Shown piece after piece: positions 24,311 to 36,800 of a stretch of DNA of 64,000 nucleotides. The translations under genes were made by a program, and so were the position numbers. Origin of the DNA: Gymnorhina tibicen (taxonomy: Eukaryota; Chordata; Aves; Passeriformes; Artamidae); the NCBI GenBank assembly GCA_013399875.1, contig VXAZ01000373.1:1071564-1135563 (forward strand), in the 5' to 3' direction. How positions within the stretch are numbered: position 1 is the stretch's first letter; the number at the start of each line of letters is the position of its first letter. Below the pieces are notes generated by a model. The model ran no database searches, was not told the DNA's origin, and worked only from the letters and a program-made list of their open reading frames with translations.

Positions 24311-27300
24311 GACTAAAAATGGTGTTTTCCATTTTCCAGCTTATCTTTCTTCTTTTCTATAAAATCTGTTCTACAGACTTGCATATGGTTGCAAACTAAA
24401 TGACACCAAGATCACCAAACCAGCTTCTCCTCTTCTTATTTCATTTTGACAGTCGAGCATGGTGTTCCTTAGTCATCTCCTCTGTCTCACATGTCCCGGG
24501 GGGGAATTTCTATTGAGTTGGTGCTCATGTGCTGCTTCCCCAAAATTTCTGGAGTGGAGGGTAACCTGTCCCCTCTAAAGCAAGTCTGATGTGGCACTTT
24601 GAGTTTTGTTTCTAGCACCATAAGACTAATTCCCTATGGGCATACTGTGTCTCTCTCCATTGTCAGTGTCATTCTGCACAAAGGGAAACAAAAGGCATGA
24701 CGTCTTAATTTTAGGAAAAATCATTGTTAATGTGCACCCTGACCTAGTGCATGGTTGTTCCTATGCTTCTTTTGTGCTCAATTCCTAGTTACATGGGTGA
24801 AATTTTTTTTGCTATTTTTAAAAATTTCCTCTGTAAGGTCTAACACAGCTTGACTTTTGGCAATTTGTACTTTATTTCTGCACTTTGACCTCTAAGATGC
24901 TGCATTCTCTGCTAATTAGGCTTCTTCTCATTCTTTTTAGGCTCTCTGTTATTATCCATGTAATTTTTAAGGTGGATTTTTATTTAGTTCCTTCCTACAT
25001 GACCCCCTCCTACTTTTACCCTTACTTATGAAACAAGTTCCAGGTATTTTTTAGAATTCTGACTCAATGCAATCTCAATTTTAATTAGCCGTTGGTTTTC
25101 AGCCTCTATCAAAGAAGTGAATGACTCCTTCCTGAGGTAATTAATCTTCACATGTTTCATGAGCCAATCATTATCACTCCCAGTTTTATTTTGTTTCCAG
25201 CTCTTTTGATCAGTGCAGAGCTTGGAATACCTTTGCTCCACACAAGTCTCTGTTCTGTGCCTTGCAGAAGAGGGGACTCCAGAGACACAGAACAATGCTG
25301 CAGGTAGTAAAAATCACAATAATAACCTTGTCAAGACTTTTTGTTCTGAGATATACACATTCCTATTTAGAGAAAGAGGGCGTGTTAATGCAAGACTAAA
25401 AGGGATCCATCAAGCTTAAATATTTAAATCACATTAATGGAACCAAAATATGGTAATGTGTCTTAGCAAGCCATTGCACCAATGAAAGGAAATTCATCCT
25501 GCTGTCTCATAACTCACAGGAAAAAAAGTGTTTTTTCTTAGCAGTACTAAGTTGGCCAGGGAGGGCTAAAGATGTGTTTTGAGCAAACTACTGGGTAAGA
25601 AAGGACCATTTTTACAGAGCTGTATTTGAGGAAAAGTCCATGCTTAAAGAATACTTGATATTTACACATTCTTAAGCCTCTGATAGAGATACCCAAATCC
25701 CATTTTCAGTGTTTAGCTTCTACTATAGCTACTTAGCCTAGAAGTGGAAAACTTATTGAAAGACTTATTCTTTCTGCTTGACTGGCTGCTACTCAGAAGT
25801 TGGTACAAAGGTACTGGACAGCACCAAGCATGAAAGTTTATGAGTATTTAACAAGGGCCCCTCTTCTGAGAGATAAATATCAATAGTAATACGAATACTT
25901 AAATTTAATCCTTGCTGTTTACAGCTAGACCTAATCCTAACTAGAGCAATGGTGAAGGTCTGAACTGTTCTCCATCTGAAGAGAAATAACATAGGCTAGC
26001 ATACAGAATGCCAAAGCCCTGACAGGTACGTGCTATTTTAAGAAGAAATGTTTAAGTAGAAATGTCTGAGGTGGAACATTGAGCCTTGCCATGCAGTGCA
26101 GCCCTTGGCCAGCAGGAGTGAGGTGTAGGCAGTCAACCTTTAGCAGCTGATGTCAGGATGGGGCAGAACTGCATTTCTGATGTTCGTAAGAATGCATGGG
26201 CTACACTCCTTGAGCTGTACAACAGAGAGGAAGGAGGAATACAGTGTTGCTTCCTTCTAGGCATGCTGTCCAGCTGACATGTTTGAGTCTTTTCCAAGGA
26301 CCATACTCAAGGGAATGGTAGGAGACATCCTGCCTCCCTGAGGCATCACAACTTAAGTGGCTCACATGCACAGCATAAAACACAAGATCCAGGGCAAGGT
26401 TGTCCATAAAATGAGATGTCTCACTCCAGAAAAATATCCCCTACTAACTTGTACATTTGCTTAAATCATTGTTTCTTATCACATATGATGTCTTTGGGAA
26501 GATCATTATGAGTCTTTAGAATATGAGTTCCAGACTCTTATCAATAACTGCATTAGAGCACCCCATGTCATCATGGCCATGTTATTTCACACAATTCCCC
26601 CTAGTGAGGCAAAACATTATCTTGTCTAAGAAGATATCAGTCTCTACTAAAAACAGATACTACAGGGCAGTACTTTTTTCAGGCAATTTTTTAAAACTAA
26701 AAATAGCAGTTCAGCTCTTAAACCTCCAGCAAACCAGTGTTTCCATACCCCTACAGCTTTTTGCCTCCTGAATGTGGGATTTTTTTCCTTCTCTAAATGT
26801 GGAAAAAGAACCAGCACAGAAAACACAGAAAATTTACTGTGTCCTATTATATAGACACCAAGTTTTTATTTGTACCCACAATATGCAAAAACATATCTTA
26901 CAGCTCTGACACTGGCAGCCCCATAAATTTCAGAGAGGCTCCTGCTCTGACTCATTCTATAGAGAAGTGTGCTCGAGTGCATGAAATGAGTTTTCTCTCC
27001 TTTTTTCTCTTCTCTGGCAGAGAAGACAGAGGCCAGAATCAGGATACTGCAACTTTTTATGCATATACCCACCACCCACTGAAATTAATGGGAGAAGTTT
27101 CAGTGGCTCCCTGGTTAGAGAGAAATAAGGAGTATTTTTAATTGTGCCTTTAACTGAAGCGTGTTAATCCAGATTTCTGCCAAGGAAGGGTTGATTCTTC
27201 TCTCAGGCAACCTCTAATAAAAATGCAGTCCAGCTACTTTGCCTGGATCCTGGAAGAATGATTTGGACTCAGGAAGCTGGTTTTGTGGTAAAGGAAAACA

Positions 27301-28627
27301 TCGGGTTCTGCAGTGTTTGAAACTGTCTGCATGTCTCCAGCCAACCTGCATGTCACACGTGTTTCCTGGCTGTGGAAAGCCGGTGCTGAGCTGCCTCACA
27401 GCACAGAGCGCTGCACTGACAGGTGCCTGCTATAGAAGCAAACACATTGCAGTCATGTAAACTCACCCAAATGATGCCTGAGAGCAGGGCAAAGAAGCCT
27501 GACCACTACTCATCTATCTGTATTTCTGATTTTACTCCTCTAAGCTTTTGATCACTTCAAAGTCTGATGGCTTCAAAACAATGCCAGGCATAATTCCTTT
27601 AAATTTTAGGAAGCATGCCATAAGAAAGCAATGACTGCCAAATATTTTTAATTTGTCAGGGATCATCCTTAATCCATGCCGTTAGCAGGAGCACAGTTGT
27701 TTTCATTCAGAACTTGACACTGGCTGAACTGGAGCATGTGCTGATAAGTCATATAATGCTAAATCTTAAGCCTCCTCCCAAGTGCCTCTGAAACTTGAAA
27801 GTTTAAGCACTCATTTCTTTCTCACCTAAGGGGTGGAATAAATTGTACATCTCATCTGGCTTTAATTTCAGGCAGTGTTAGTAGAATCTCCAGCATTGTA
27901 GCGGGGAATTGGCTGGAAACATCCCTGCTGAAGCCAGGGACACTACCCTCCCAGAGACTGGTTTGCCACAGCACAGACTTTCTGTGCAGCTGATGCAAAA
28001 CACTGTTTGAAATATGGAAACATCCAGCATTTTTGCTCTGTGGCCAAGATAATCCCTCATTTCTGCCACTTCACTGGGACCCACTCCGTGGAACTGATGT
28101 GAGAGTTTAGCTCAAGTCATGGTGTGAGTCAGACAAGGCCAAATTCTCATCTGGGCTGTACTCGCGTAACTCTACTAAGGCAACACAGCTGAACAGGTGT
28201 AATTCAGAGAAGAATAAGAAACTAGCCTTAAGCCAGCACTGCAAATTCAAGGCTTCATTTTATCCCGTGTTTTCTTTTTGTAGCCCCATTTTTCAATGAC
28301 TGCAGTTCTGCTCAGGTTCAGCCACCATGCACAGAGCTCATTGTGGCATGGGGACTGCAGTTTGAACCTCACGAATCCTGGGCCTTGAGGCTAACCAAAA
28401 ATATCCTCAGGGACAACTTTGTAAATGCTCAGTATTCAGCTCAGGTGCCAGAGTGTTACAAAGTGCTCATTATAAATCTTGTGGAAAATGTGACAGTGTA
28501 GTGAAATGTCTGAACTGGAGCAGTTCTTTTCTAGAAGCTGGATTTTCAGTGTGCTGTGCACTGCTCTTTTTTCAAATCCTTATTTTAGGAACATGGGTTT
28601 TTATCAGAAAGTTGCTAGGTAATTAAC
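24311..28627. other. Unique or anciently derived non-coding sequence
   Basis: No supported gene. The part from about 24,800 to 25,020 is pyrimidine-rich and could be further decayed LINE sequence upstream of the reverse-transcriptase remnant, but I see no diagnostic motif. The remainder shows nothing recognisable. Confidence 0.4.
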
Positions 28628-28629
28628 AG

Positions 28630-28687
28630 GGTTTGGTTTTTTGGTTTTTGTTTTTTTGTTTTTTTAAACAAAACAAAAAAACCCCAA
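28630..28687. repeat. Low-complexity inverted repeat (T-rich arm, A-rich arm)
   Basis: A GGTTTTTG/TTTTTTTG-rich arm is followed, after TTTAAAC, by its approximate complement AAAACAAAAAAACCCC. The two arms could fold into an imperfect hairpin of roughly 25 pairs. It is probably a simple-sequence foldback, not an RNA gene. Confidence 0.6.
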
Positions 28688-28699
28688 AAATGTAACCCC

Positions 28700-30188
28700 C
28701 ATCTCATCTAACTGATTATCTTAGAGAGGAAGAGCATCAAATTAGTTTCCTGCATATGACATGTCAAGTGGACAGCATCTTGCAAGCCAAAGACATAAAC
28801 ACTAACTCACCCACATAATTTTATTACTGACTAAAATAAAACCATATGATGTTTCTGTATTAGTGCCTGAAAAAATTAGTTCACTAGATTCTGGCACTAT
28901 AAAGTGTCCCTAACACTTTTGTTCATACACATATAAACGCCAATGAAAAATGGTGATAGTTATTTTCAAGGAATAGAGGAATAGCTGGAAAGCAGTTCCC
29001 CCAGAAGAGAAGTTACCTCAGCTGTTTGCCATTACTGCCATCGATGTTAACTCAGAAAATGTTAAAACTGTAGTGTATGCAATGCACTAAATTTTATAGG
29101 TCTTATTCTATAGACAGTGAAGTAAATGAAAGGACTCAGATTAAGTTCAGTGGATTTTGGAGCTGTCTCTGTGCTTCACACCAAACATTACAGATACACG
29201 TTCAAACACTCTGACGCTGTGTATTTCTCACAAAACTTAGGAACAGTGCTACCTAGTTTCAGGAATAACTTTATAGTCAAAGTAACATCTATCCAGAAGA
29301 CAATTGCTTCCATCTGTTTAAAAGAAAGACATTGTTTAGTTATACTTGCATACTTTTACAAGAAGAATGGCAGCAGAATTATATGAATTCTGGCTACAGT
29401 ACTGTTTTAAAAAACTACTGGTATTTAGCATAGTTATATTTTGACAGAGCAAAATATAAATTACCTACAAAACCTGCTATCTCAACTAGCATATTTGAAA
29501 ATAAAATGCCGTGATTTATGTAATATCTTGTCGTCCAGGGATCTTGAAATATTTTACAAATAAGAATGACCTTGAAGTATCCTCCCTTATTACTTCCACT
29601 CCACAGAGTGAAAGTGAGACATTTACTCTGTTGAGCAACTTGCCATGTTTGACAAGCAGAGCCAGGAATGGGGTCTGTAATGGTATTGCCTTATTTTCTT
29701 TTTCTTCCATGGTATTGCCTATCTCTTTTCACCCAATCTGTTACTACAGATCACATCTACTACAGCTAGAAACAGCTGCTTGTGCACAACACCTTAAAAT
29801 GATCAGAAAAGTCCATGGGACTGGCAGGTCTGGAACAAAAGCCTTCATTGTTAAAGCTTAGGAAATGAAATGTAACTGTCAGGTTACGTATCCTGTGGGT
29901 GAGGCACTGCAGAGCAGCATCACAAACAACCGCAGGGTGACGTGACAAAGCCAGTGTAAGATTTCAAGCTGCATTGCTTGGCATCTGAGGAAGGAGTTGG
30001 GATAAGTTCAGTCTGTAACACATGGGCCCATAGATATGGAAGCTGAGCAGCCCTGCTCTGATGCTCAAGTGGCTGCAGGGTCTGTTGTATGTTCCCACAC
30101 TACTGAGCAGTCTTCTTAGTTCTGCCTTTGGCAAACAAGGGGCTCCTCCTTCCTCAGCTCTCTGGTGCCCCTCAAACCAACAGTAGAT
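28700..30188. other. Unique non-coding sequence, nothing recognised
   Basis: Frames of up to 116 codons (for example 29511-29861) have no recognisable domain and no good paired splice sites. Confidence 0.5.
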
Positions 30189-30202
30189 GCACACACACAC
30201 AT

Positions 30203-30234
<32 letters not shown>
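30189..30234. repeat. (CA)n dinucleotide microsatellite
   Basis: About 46 bases of CA units with one ATG interruption near the start. Likely length-polymorphic. Confidence 0.97.
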
Positions 30235-30238
<4 letters not shown>

Positions 30239-32480
30239 TCTTGTTTGCTGATGTTCCCAGGAGCATGAATCCAGCATCAGGAAGCCAATCTATATTGAGT
30301 CCATGAACTACAGAAAATCATCTTTTCAGAGGTTCTCTAGGACTTTTACTCCTCTGAGCCTACGACCTATTGCATGAAGTCTTTTTTAGACATCACCAAG
30401 TGCTGCCACTGGCTCCTGTGATTAACCAAGTTGTCCCTTGATGGTTGAGTAGTAGAGAGGACAAGAGATGTCCTGTTCTTTTACCCCCAGGCACATGTGG
30501 CCATCCATAAAGTAACAAATCCATATGTTTAAAGCTAAGGTCTAATCACAATTCTGTATACTGGCTCACCAAATACCTGTGGGTGTTTAAGATAGTTTTG
30601 GTTGCAGCATGTTGATTTGCAGTTGGGGAAATGCTGGTGCGATCTTCACCCGCTGCTTCACGCAGGCTCTGGTGACTTCTGTGTGTGTCTGTTTTGCCTA
30701 CTCATTCTGGGACGTCACGGGCCTCCACTCGACATGAGACATGATGTTTAAGTACACATGACAAAACTGTCAGACAGTTTTCAAAACGAAAATAAGATGT
30801 CCAAGAATTCAGGAGAATTTATAGGCTGTAAAATAAACCAAATCTGGACATTTTCTGAGCCAAAAAGACACAAGACAGGTCCAATTAACAAGACACAACT
30901 ATTTAGAATTTTCATTCGTAATAAAATGTCCAGTTATATAACCACAGCCAAAAGAAAACCACACAATTTTTTCATTGCAATTACTTTAAATAAAGTGTGT
31001 CATTTTTTTCTCAGCCTGATCTTTGGCACCAAGATAGAATTGTACTTGAAATGGAGCAGTAAAACACAATTAGCCTTTTTATTTAGCAATGCTACTTTCA
31101 AATCCATTCAGCTCTAATAAAAAATTGTGGAGTTCTTGAATTGACAATAAATCACAGATTAAGATGCCCAGCAGAAACAAATACTAGTTCTATATTTTTA
31201 CAAGAAACACTTGATATCATAGCCTCTCTGCCTGTTCTTTGTTCTCCTCCTTACCCCTTCACTCTCTCAAAATATTTGATTCATGCCACCATGGTCAAAA
31301 TTTCATTACCTGCTATTTAACCCAGTGGAAATAAAACCTGTTTTGAGCAATCTGGAATATGTGAAAAATCAAAGTTTGCTTTTTGATCTTTTAGTTTAGG
31401 ATATTGAACAGAAACTCCTTTTCTTTTCTCTCAGAAGCAACTACCTTGATTTTTTAACTTATTTTTAAAATTTCTTTCAGAAAGAAGGAATGGAAGATTA
31501 AAGAAACGGGATATGGTTTATAAAACTTTTTTCCATGGGCGTGCCCTATATGACAGACTGTGTCCCTGAAACACCTTGGCTCAAATGTAGTAGCTGTGGG
31601 TGTGGTGATTATTTCCTGGCACAAGGAGGGATTTCAGGAAAGCACTGACTCTGCCTTCTCCACCCAGGCAGGTTCCTGACCTCTACTTACAAGTGACAAG
31701 AGCCCTCGTGTGCATAAATCCTACAGAATCCTTTAGGCAAAACCACTCACAGTGTTTGCATTGTGGGACTGTTCTCTTGAAAATATAAATGTATGCATAG
31801 CGTGCCTGAGGGTACCCAGTTTTGAATTATAGAGTGCCTTGTGAGCAGTCGTGGCATTTGGTTTGAGGACACTCCCCCTGCCTCCCTCCCCACTTCCCAC
31901 TTCTTATTTTAAATTCAGCTTTTCAAAAGCTTGTTACCAAAAATATTCTGATAGATCTGTGGTGGTGCTGACTAGCAAGAGCTTTGCAATAGAGAGTGAA
32001 AGATCACTTTATAGACTTCAGCTCCTTCCTGGAATGGCTACTTTTTTCCTTTCACTTTTTCCCCCCCTCTTTTGGCAGATATATTAAAAAGAAAAAAAAA
32101 AAGAAAACGAGTGTATGGATTTATTGCTGTGTGGGGCTGTTAGATGGGTAGCCACAGAGATCAAAGTGCTCTCTCTGCTGAACAGGTGTGGCATGGAAAG
32201 TGCCAATTCTCTCCTTTCTAAGCCCTGCACTGAGGGAATATATTTTTTGGACAAGACTTTACACAACCAAACCTGGAGAGAGCCTGAACTAGAAAAAATT
32301 TCACTGAACAGGAAGAATGGACACAGGAGCTGTGTCCCCAGATCAGGCTTAGATAGGTGGTCTCACAGAGCATATAAGTAACACTAAGCTAATTCTCGCC
32401 CCATTCCTTTCAACACATCTAGCTTCCCCTGGAATTTTTACAAGGCAACTTTGATGGTAGTAAGTAGATCATTAGAGAAA
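30235..32480. other. Unique non-coding sequence, small CpG patch at 30,640-30,740
   Basis: No supported gene. A short CpG-bearing patch includes ggacgtcacggg, which resembles a CREB/ATF half-site plus core. A homopurine A-run occurs at about 32,089-32,107. Confidence 0.45.
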
Positions 32481-32798
32481 CTATTTACAAGAGCAAAAGA
32501 GACTATTTACAAGAGCATCTAGTGACAGGACAAGAAGGAATGGTGTCAGACTGAAAGAGAGTATGTTTAAGTTAGAAACTGGAAAAAAATTCTCTACTGT
32601 GAGGGTGAGGCACTGGAACAGGCTGCCCAGAAAAGCTGTGGATGCCCCATCCTTGGAAGTGTTCAAGGTCAAGCTGGATGCAGCTCTGCGCAACCTGGTC
32701 TAGTGGAAGGTGTCCCTGTCCATGGCAGGGGAGTTGGAACCAGAAGATCTTCAAGCTCCCTTCGAACCCAAAGCATTCTTATGATTTTATGATCCTAT
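32481..32798 (+). mobile_element. CR1 LINE 3' region with ATTCTATGAT-like tail
   Basis: Words typical of an avian CR1 3' UTR occur in order: tagtgacaggacaagaagga, ggcactggaacaggctgccc, gctgtggatgccccatcctt, gcaacctggtctagtggaag and gatcttcaagctcccttcga, ending in a degenerate octamer tail (attcttatgattttatgat). It is 5'-truncated and carries no intact ORF. Its 5' edge holds a 22-base tandem duplication of ctatttacaagagca (32,481 and 32,503). Orientation is plus. Divergence from the family pattern is moderate. Confidence 0.93.
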
Positions 32799-33847
32799 CA
32801 TCATTGGGCTGTTGATCTGATCTTTGTGGGAAGTTTGCAGTGGGTTAGATCAGGAGATCTGTTTGCCTCATACATGGGCCTCTTGTTTTCTTTTACTAGA
32901 AAAGAACAACAGAACACTAACTGTGGTCAATGCCAAAAAGAAGAACACCATAACTGTTCAAAGAATGACCCCTCCCTCTTCTTTGTAGAAAAAGACCAAA
33001 GCATTCTGATTAATCCTGTCAAGGAGACTGTAGTGGCAAAGAGGAGCCAAGGAGCAACAGGAGCATGAACTGGAAAAGGACAGGCCATATTTTAGGCACA
33101 AATCAGAGCAAAACTGCCCAGGGTCTGAAGCTTTTGGTCTTTTCCAATACCAAGACACACATGGTTTGAACCGCAGCAGTGGAGTTGTTGCTGAGAGCTT
33201 TGATGTCTTAGGAGGATCTTGTGAAACATCTTCACCAAGCAGAACATGGCTTAGGTCAGTGCAGGGGATTCATCAAGGGACAAAGCAGTCAGCCAGCAAG
33301 TCTGGTCTTTGGAAGCCTCGAAGTTTAAATGGGCTTGAGTAGAGCCCTGCCTTTGTTTAAGCAGGAAAAGGAACATCCTGGAAAGATCAGGCCAGAGGCA
33401 GTTGGGTTTAAGAAAAGGAGGGTAGGGGAAACAAAGACAAGAATGAGGTGCTGAAATGGGCTGTGCCCTCCAAAGCATCCTATCTTTAAATAATCTTGGC
33501 TGGAACCCAGGATTCCTGATCATTCCTCTGCTTGTCAGCAAATATCTGCGAAACCCACATGAAAAATCTGTTTGTTTCTCCTTGGGTACAGATCTGCGGC
33601 CCCATCTCTGCTGTACATCACACTAATTCACATCCCTGTTATAGTGGTTCTATTCACCACTGGTACAGCTTACCATTTCCACAGCTTACCATTATGCATG
33701 GGGGAATTTATACAAAAACACCCCATCATCAAAAAGAATGTTACTGACTTTTGAAGTGAAGTACTCAGAAGCAAGGAAATTTCTGTGCAGACTACACTCA
33801 CACCCTTACTCACATGAACGGATTATGATTGGGACTTTAATTGCATT

Positions 33848-33899
33848 GAACTCAATGATCTTGGAGGTCTTTTCCAACCTTAGCAATTCTATGATTCTT
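33848..33899 (+). mobile_element. Very short CR1 3'-end fragment
   Basis: A run of about 50 bases reads gaactcaatgatcttggagg, then tcttttccaaccttagcaat and tctatgattct, the canonical terminal segment of avian CR1. It is plus-oriented and extremely 5'-truncated. Confidence 0.85.
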
Positions 33900-36800
33900 T
33901 GGTATAATTCCCTATCTTATCGAGAAATTGAAGTTTCCATTTCTGCACTGTGAGTATTTATTTGGGGGAATTTGTTACCTTGTGCAATGAATGAGAGAGG
34001 AATATAGTGAGGAAAAAAATTCTCCATGTGAGTGCCTGTTGTAAGACAACCTCTTACTTGATGTACATGTGTGGTGTCTGACAAAGACTGTTCTGGAATA
34101 ATTTAATGTGTTGTATCATGAAGTCTCTTCAGAACAAAGCACGTGGACCAGGAAGGCATGTTTTCTGAAACAGTGCAGCAGAGACAGCTGATTACACAAA
34201 ATCCTATCTTCAGTGGCAAGGGCACCCGAGCTCTGAGCTCCTTCATTAAAAGGGATTGGGAATTCACATCAAGCAATCCTGTTTCCAATCTTTGTCTTGA
34301 TCTCCCAAATATTTTAGAAAATGTGTATATTTTTCTCAGGCATTTTAGCACAGCTGGGAAGTTGTCTGGTTTTTCTCCCCATCACTTCTGGAGGTTTTTT
34401 TTGTGTTATGGAGTGTAAACAGAATGCATCCAACACAGCACCTAAGCACACACTTAACTTCAATCTTCAGTGGAGCTACTCACGTGTTCACAATTAATGA
34501 TACTTACATTATGAGGGTTTGTCCTCCTGACAAAGGAGTCCAATGGAGAAGGGCTGAGAACTCTACTGAAAGCCAGTGGGAATTGGACATCTGACTGCCC
34601 AAACTCTCTCCTAAACTCTTTTAGAAAGCCCTGCAATTCTGGGTTGAGGCCCAAGAGAGAATTTTCAATCGCATGTCAGTACACTATGATTCTGTGCTCA
34701 GATCTGACGTTATTAAGTGAATGAGGCAGCCATGACATTTACTGGCCATGACTTACAAAAAGAGAAGAAAAACCCCCTCTGTGCAAGCGCTTTGAGTATT
34801 CACTTGGTTGCAAACAGGCCGTTCCTTAACAGTATATCTGTGCTGCACGATTGCTCCATTTACACCCACACTGCACATACAGGGTTTTACCATCACTTGC
34901 TCTCTTTTCTTTGCACAGCATTGTCTGCACAAGGAATGCATGTCATTTAGAACATGGAGAATACTACTAATTAAAGAAGAAATGAATAGAAGGAATACCA
35001 AGAGAAGACATACGAAACTAGATTGAGTCACTGGTCCCACATCTCAGTTTCTCAGTTTGGGAAAAGGGGAGCAATGGTACCAATTGCCTCCGAGTTATTT
35101 ATGAAAAAACCCAAACAATGGATCTAGGTTCATATGACATCTGCATGTAAGTGAAAATCAACCTTTGAGTCCATATGATTTGGGTAAATCTGAATCTGTT
35201 TCCAAAAGGACTTTGGGAGGTACCTGTCTGTTTTACAGATTGTCATCTGCCACATATCAGCCTTTTGTCAGAAAAGATCTACATTATACCTATTCCAAAG
35301 AAACAGCAAGATTTGGGAGAAATGGTGGGAAAAGTGTATTTTTTGTTAAGTTTTGGTTTTGCTTGATTCATGCTGAAACTTTCCTAAAATAGTCACTCTT
35401 GGAAAGAGAACAACTCTGGAAAAAGTTCAGCCAAGAAGGCTAAAGTTTATGAAAATAATAAATAAGTGAAACTGGGCCTTCAGAATGGAAATGTTTAGAT
35501 GAACTTAATATTAGTGCTTTTACATATTGGTGCTTCACTGGTTTTTTGAGTCAAAAATACAGAGTGCAGGAAATGAGTGGGAGAAAATCACTGGGTTGGT
35601 TTTGCTTTTTTTTTTTTCCTGCTGGTGTACTTTTAATGAAAACAGGAAGAAAATAGTGTATGACATGTACATTATGTGATACTGATACAGTTCACTTAGA
35701 CCAATGACACATCCTTCTGCTACCAGTGAATCATTCTTGGTGAGTAAAGTGAATTGCAACTGGAAGTGGAAAAGTTTTGTAAAATCTGTACCAGGAGTTC
35801 ACACCATGCTTTAGTACATTAATACATAGTAAGCCCACAATCAGGTACCTTCTGCTGTTGTGCAATGAGGGAGATGAAAAGAAATAATTAAATCATGTAA
35901 GTATTTTAATTTTCTGAGGTTTGTAGACTGATGCTATTGACAACATAGGCATCAGTAAAATTTGGAGAACAGTTTGGGATAATAGATAAAATTAGAGCTC
36001 ATAAAATTTTTGAGATATCATTTGATATGTTGCAGCTGCATTTTAAAACATGTTTTTGCTTACTTGTGATAATTGGTGCTTGGAAATACCAATTTGTACA
36101 GCTTTGATAGTTACTTCATTTTCATGGAAATGCTCAGGCACTCAGTTAAGCACTTAACTCGTAAAACTAACAAACACAGAGCTTTCAAAATGGCCTTCCA
36201 AAAGCATTTGAAGTGTGGCTCAGAAAACTCATGTGAGAGTTTTCCTCCTACGAATTTTCTACTGACAAATATGTTCGCAAACATTACTTGGGAAGCAAAC
36301 AGAAAAGGAATACTACTTATCTTATTTTCCTGAGTTTTACTGATGTGAATGCCTAAGCCTGTTATTCGGAGCCTTTGCCTTCTCTCTGGCAATGCTGTTT
36401 GATGTTCCACAGTTCAGCATGAATAATCCCCCCAACAGGAAAGACTTTGGGGTTAATAATGGGTAAAAGTGTCTGAGCTCTGAGTCCCTCCATGTCTCTA
36501 TTAGTGTCTTGAACCGAATAAAGCACGATCAAAACCTGGAGAGTTGCAATTGTTTTTTGTTTTGTAGCCAGTGGCCAACCTCTCTCCTGCTCCTCGCACC
36601 GGATGGAGGAGAGGAGAAGCCTGCACGATACTCCACACAAGCTCAGGAGCTGCCTGGGCAGAGCAGAATACAAGATGAAATCTCAGTCACTGATAAACAC
36701 TGCCTCCCCTCCAGAGACACAACAGATGTATGGAATAAGGTTATGACAGTCACCACTCTTTCAGCTCAGGGCACACTGCTACGAATGCAGCTCACATTGC

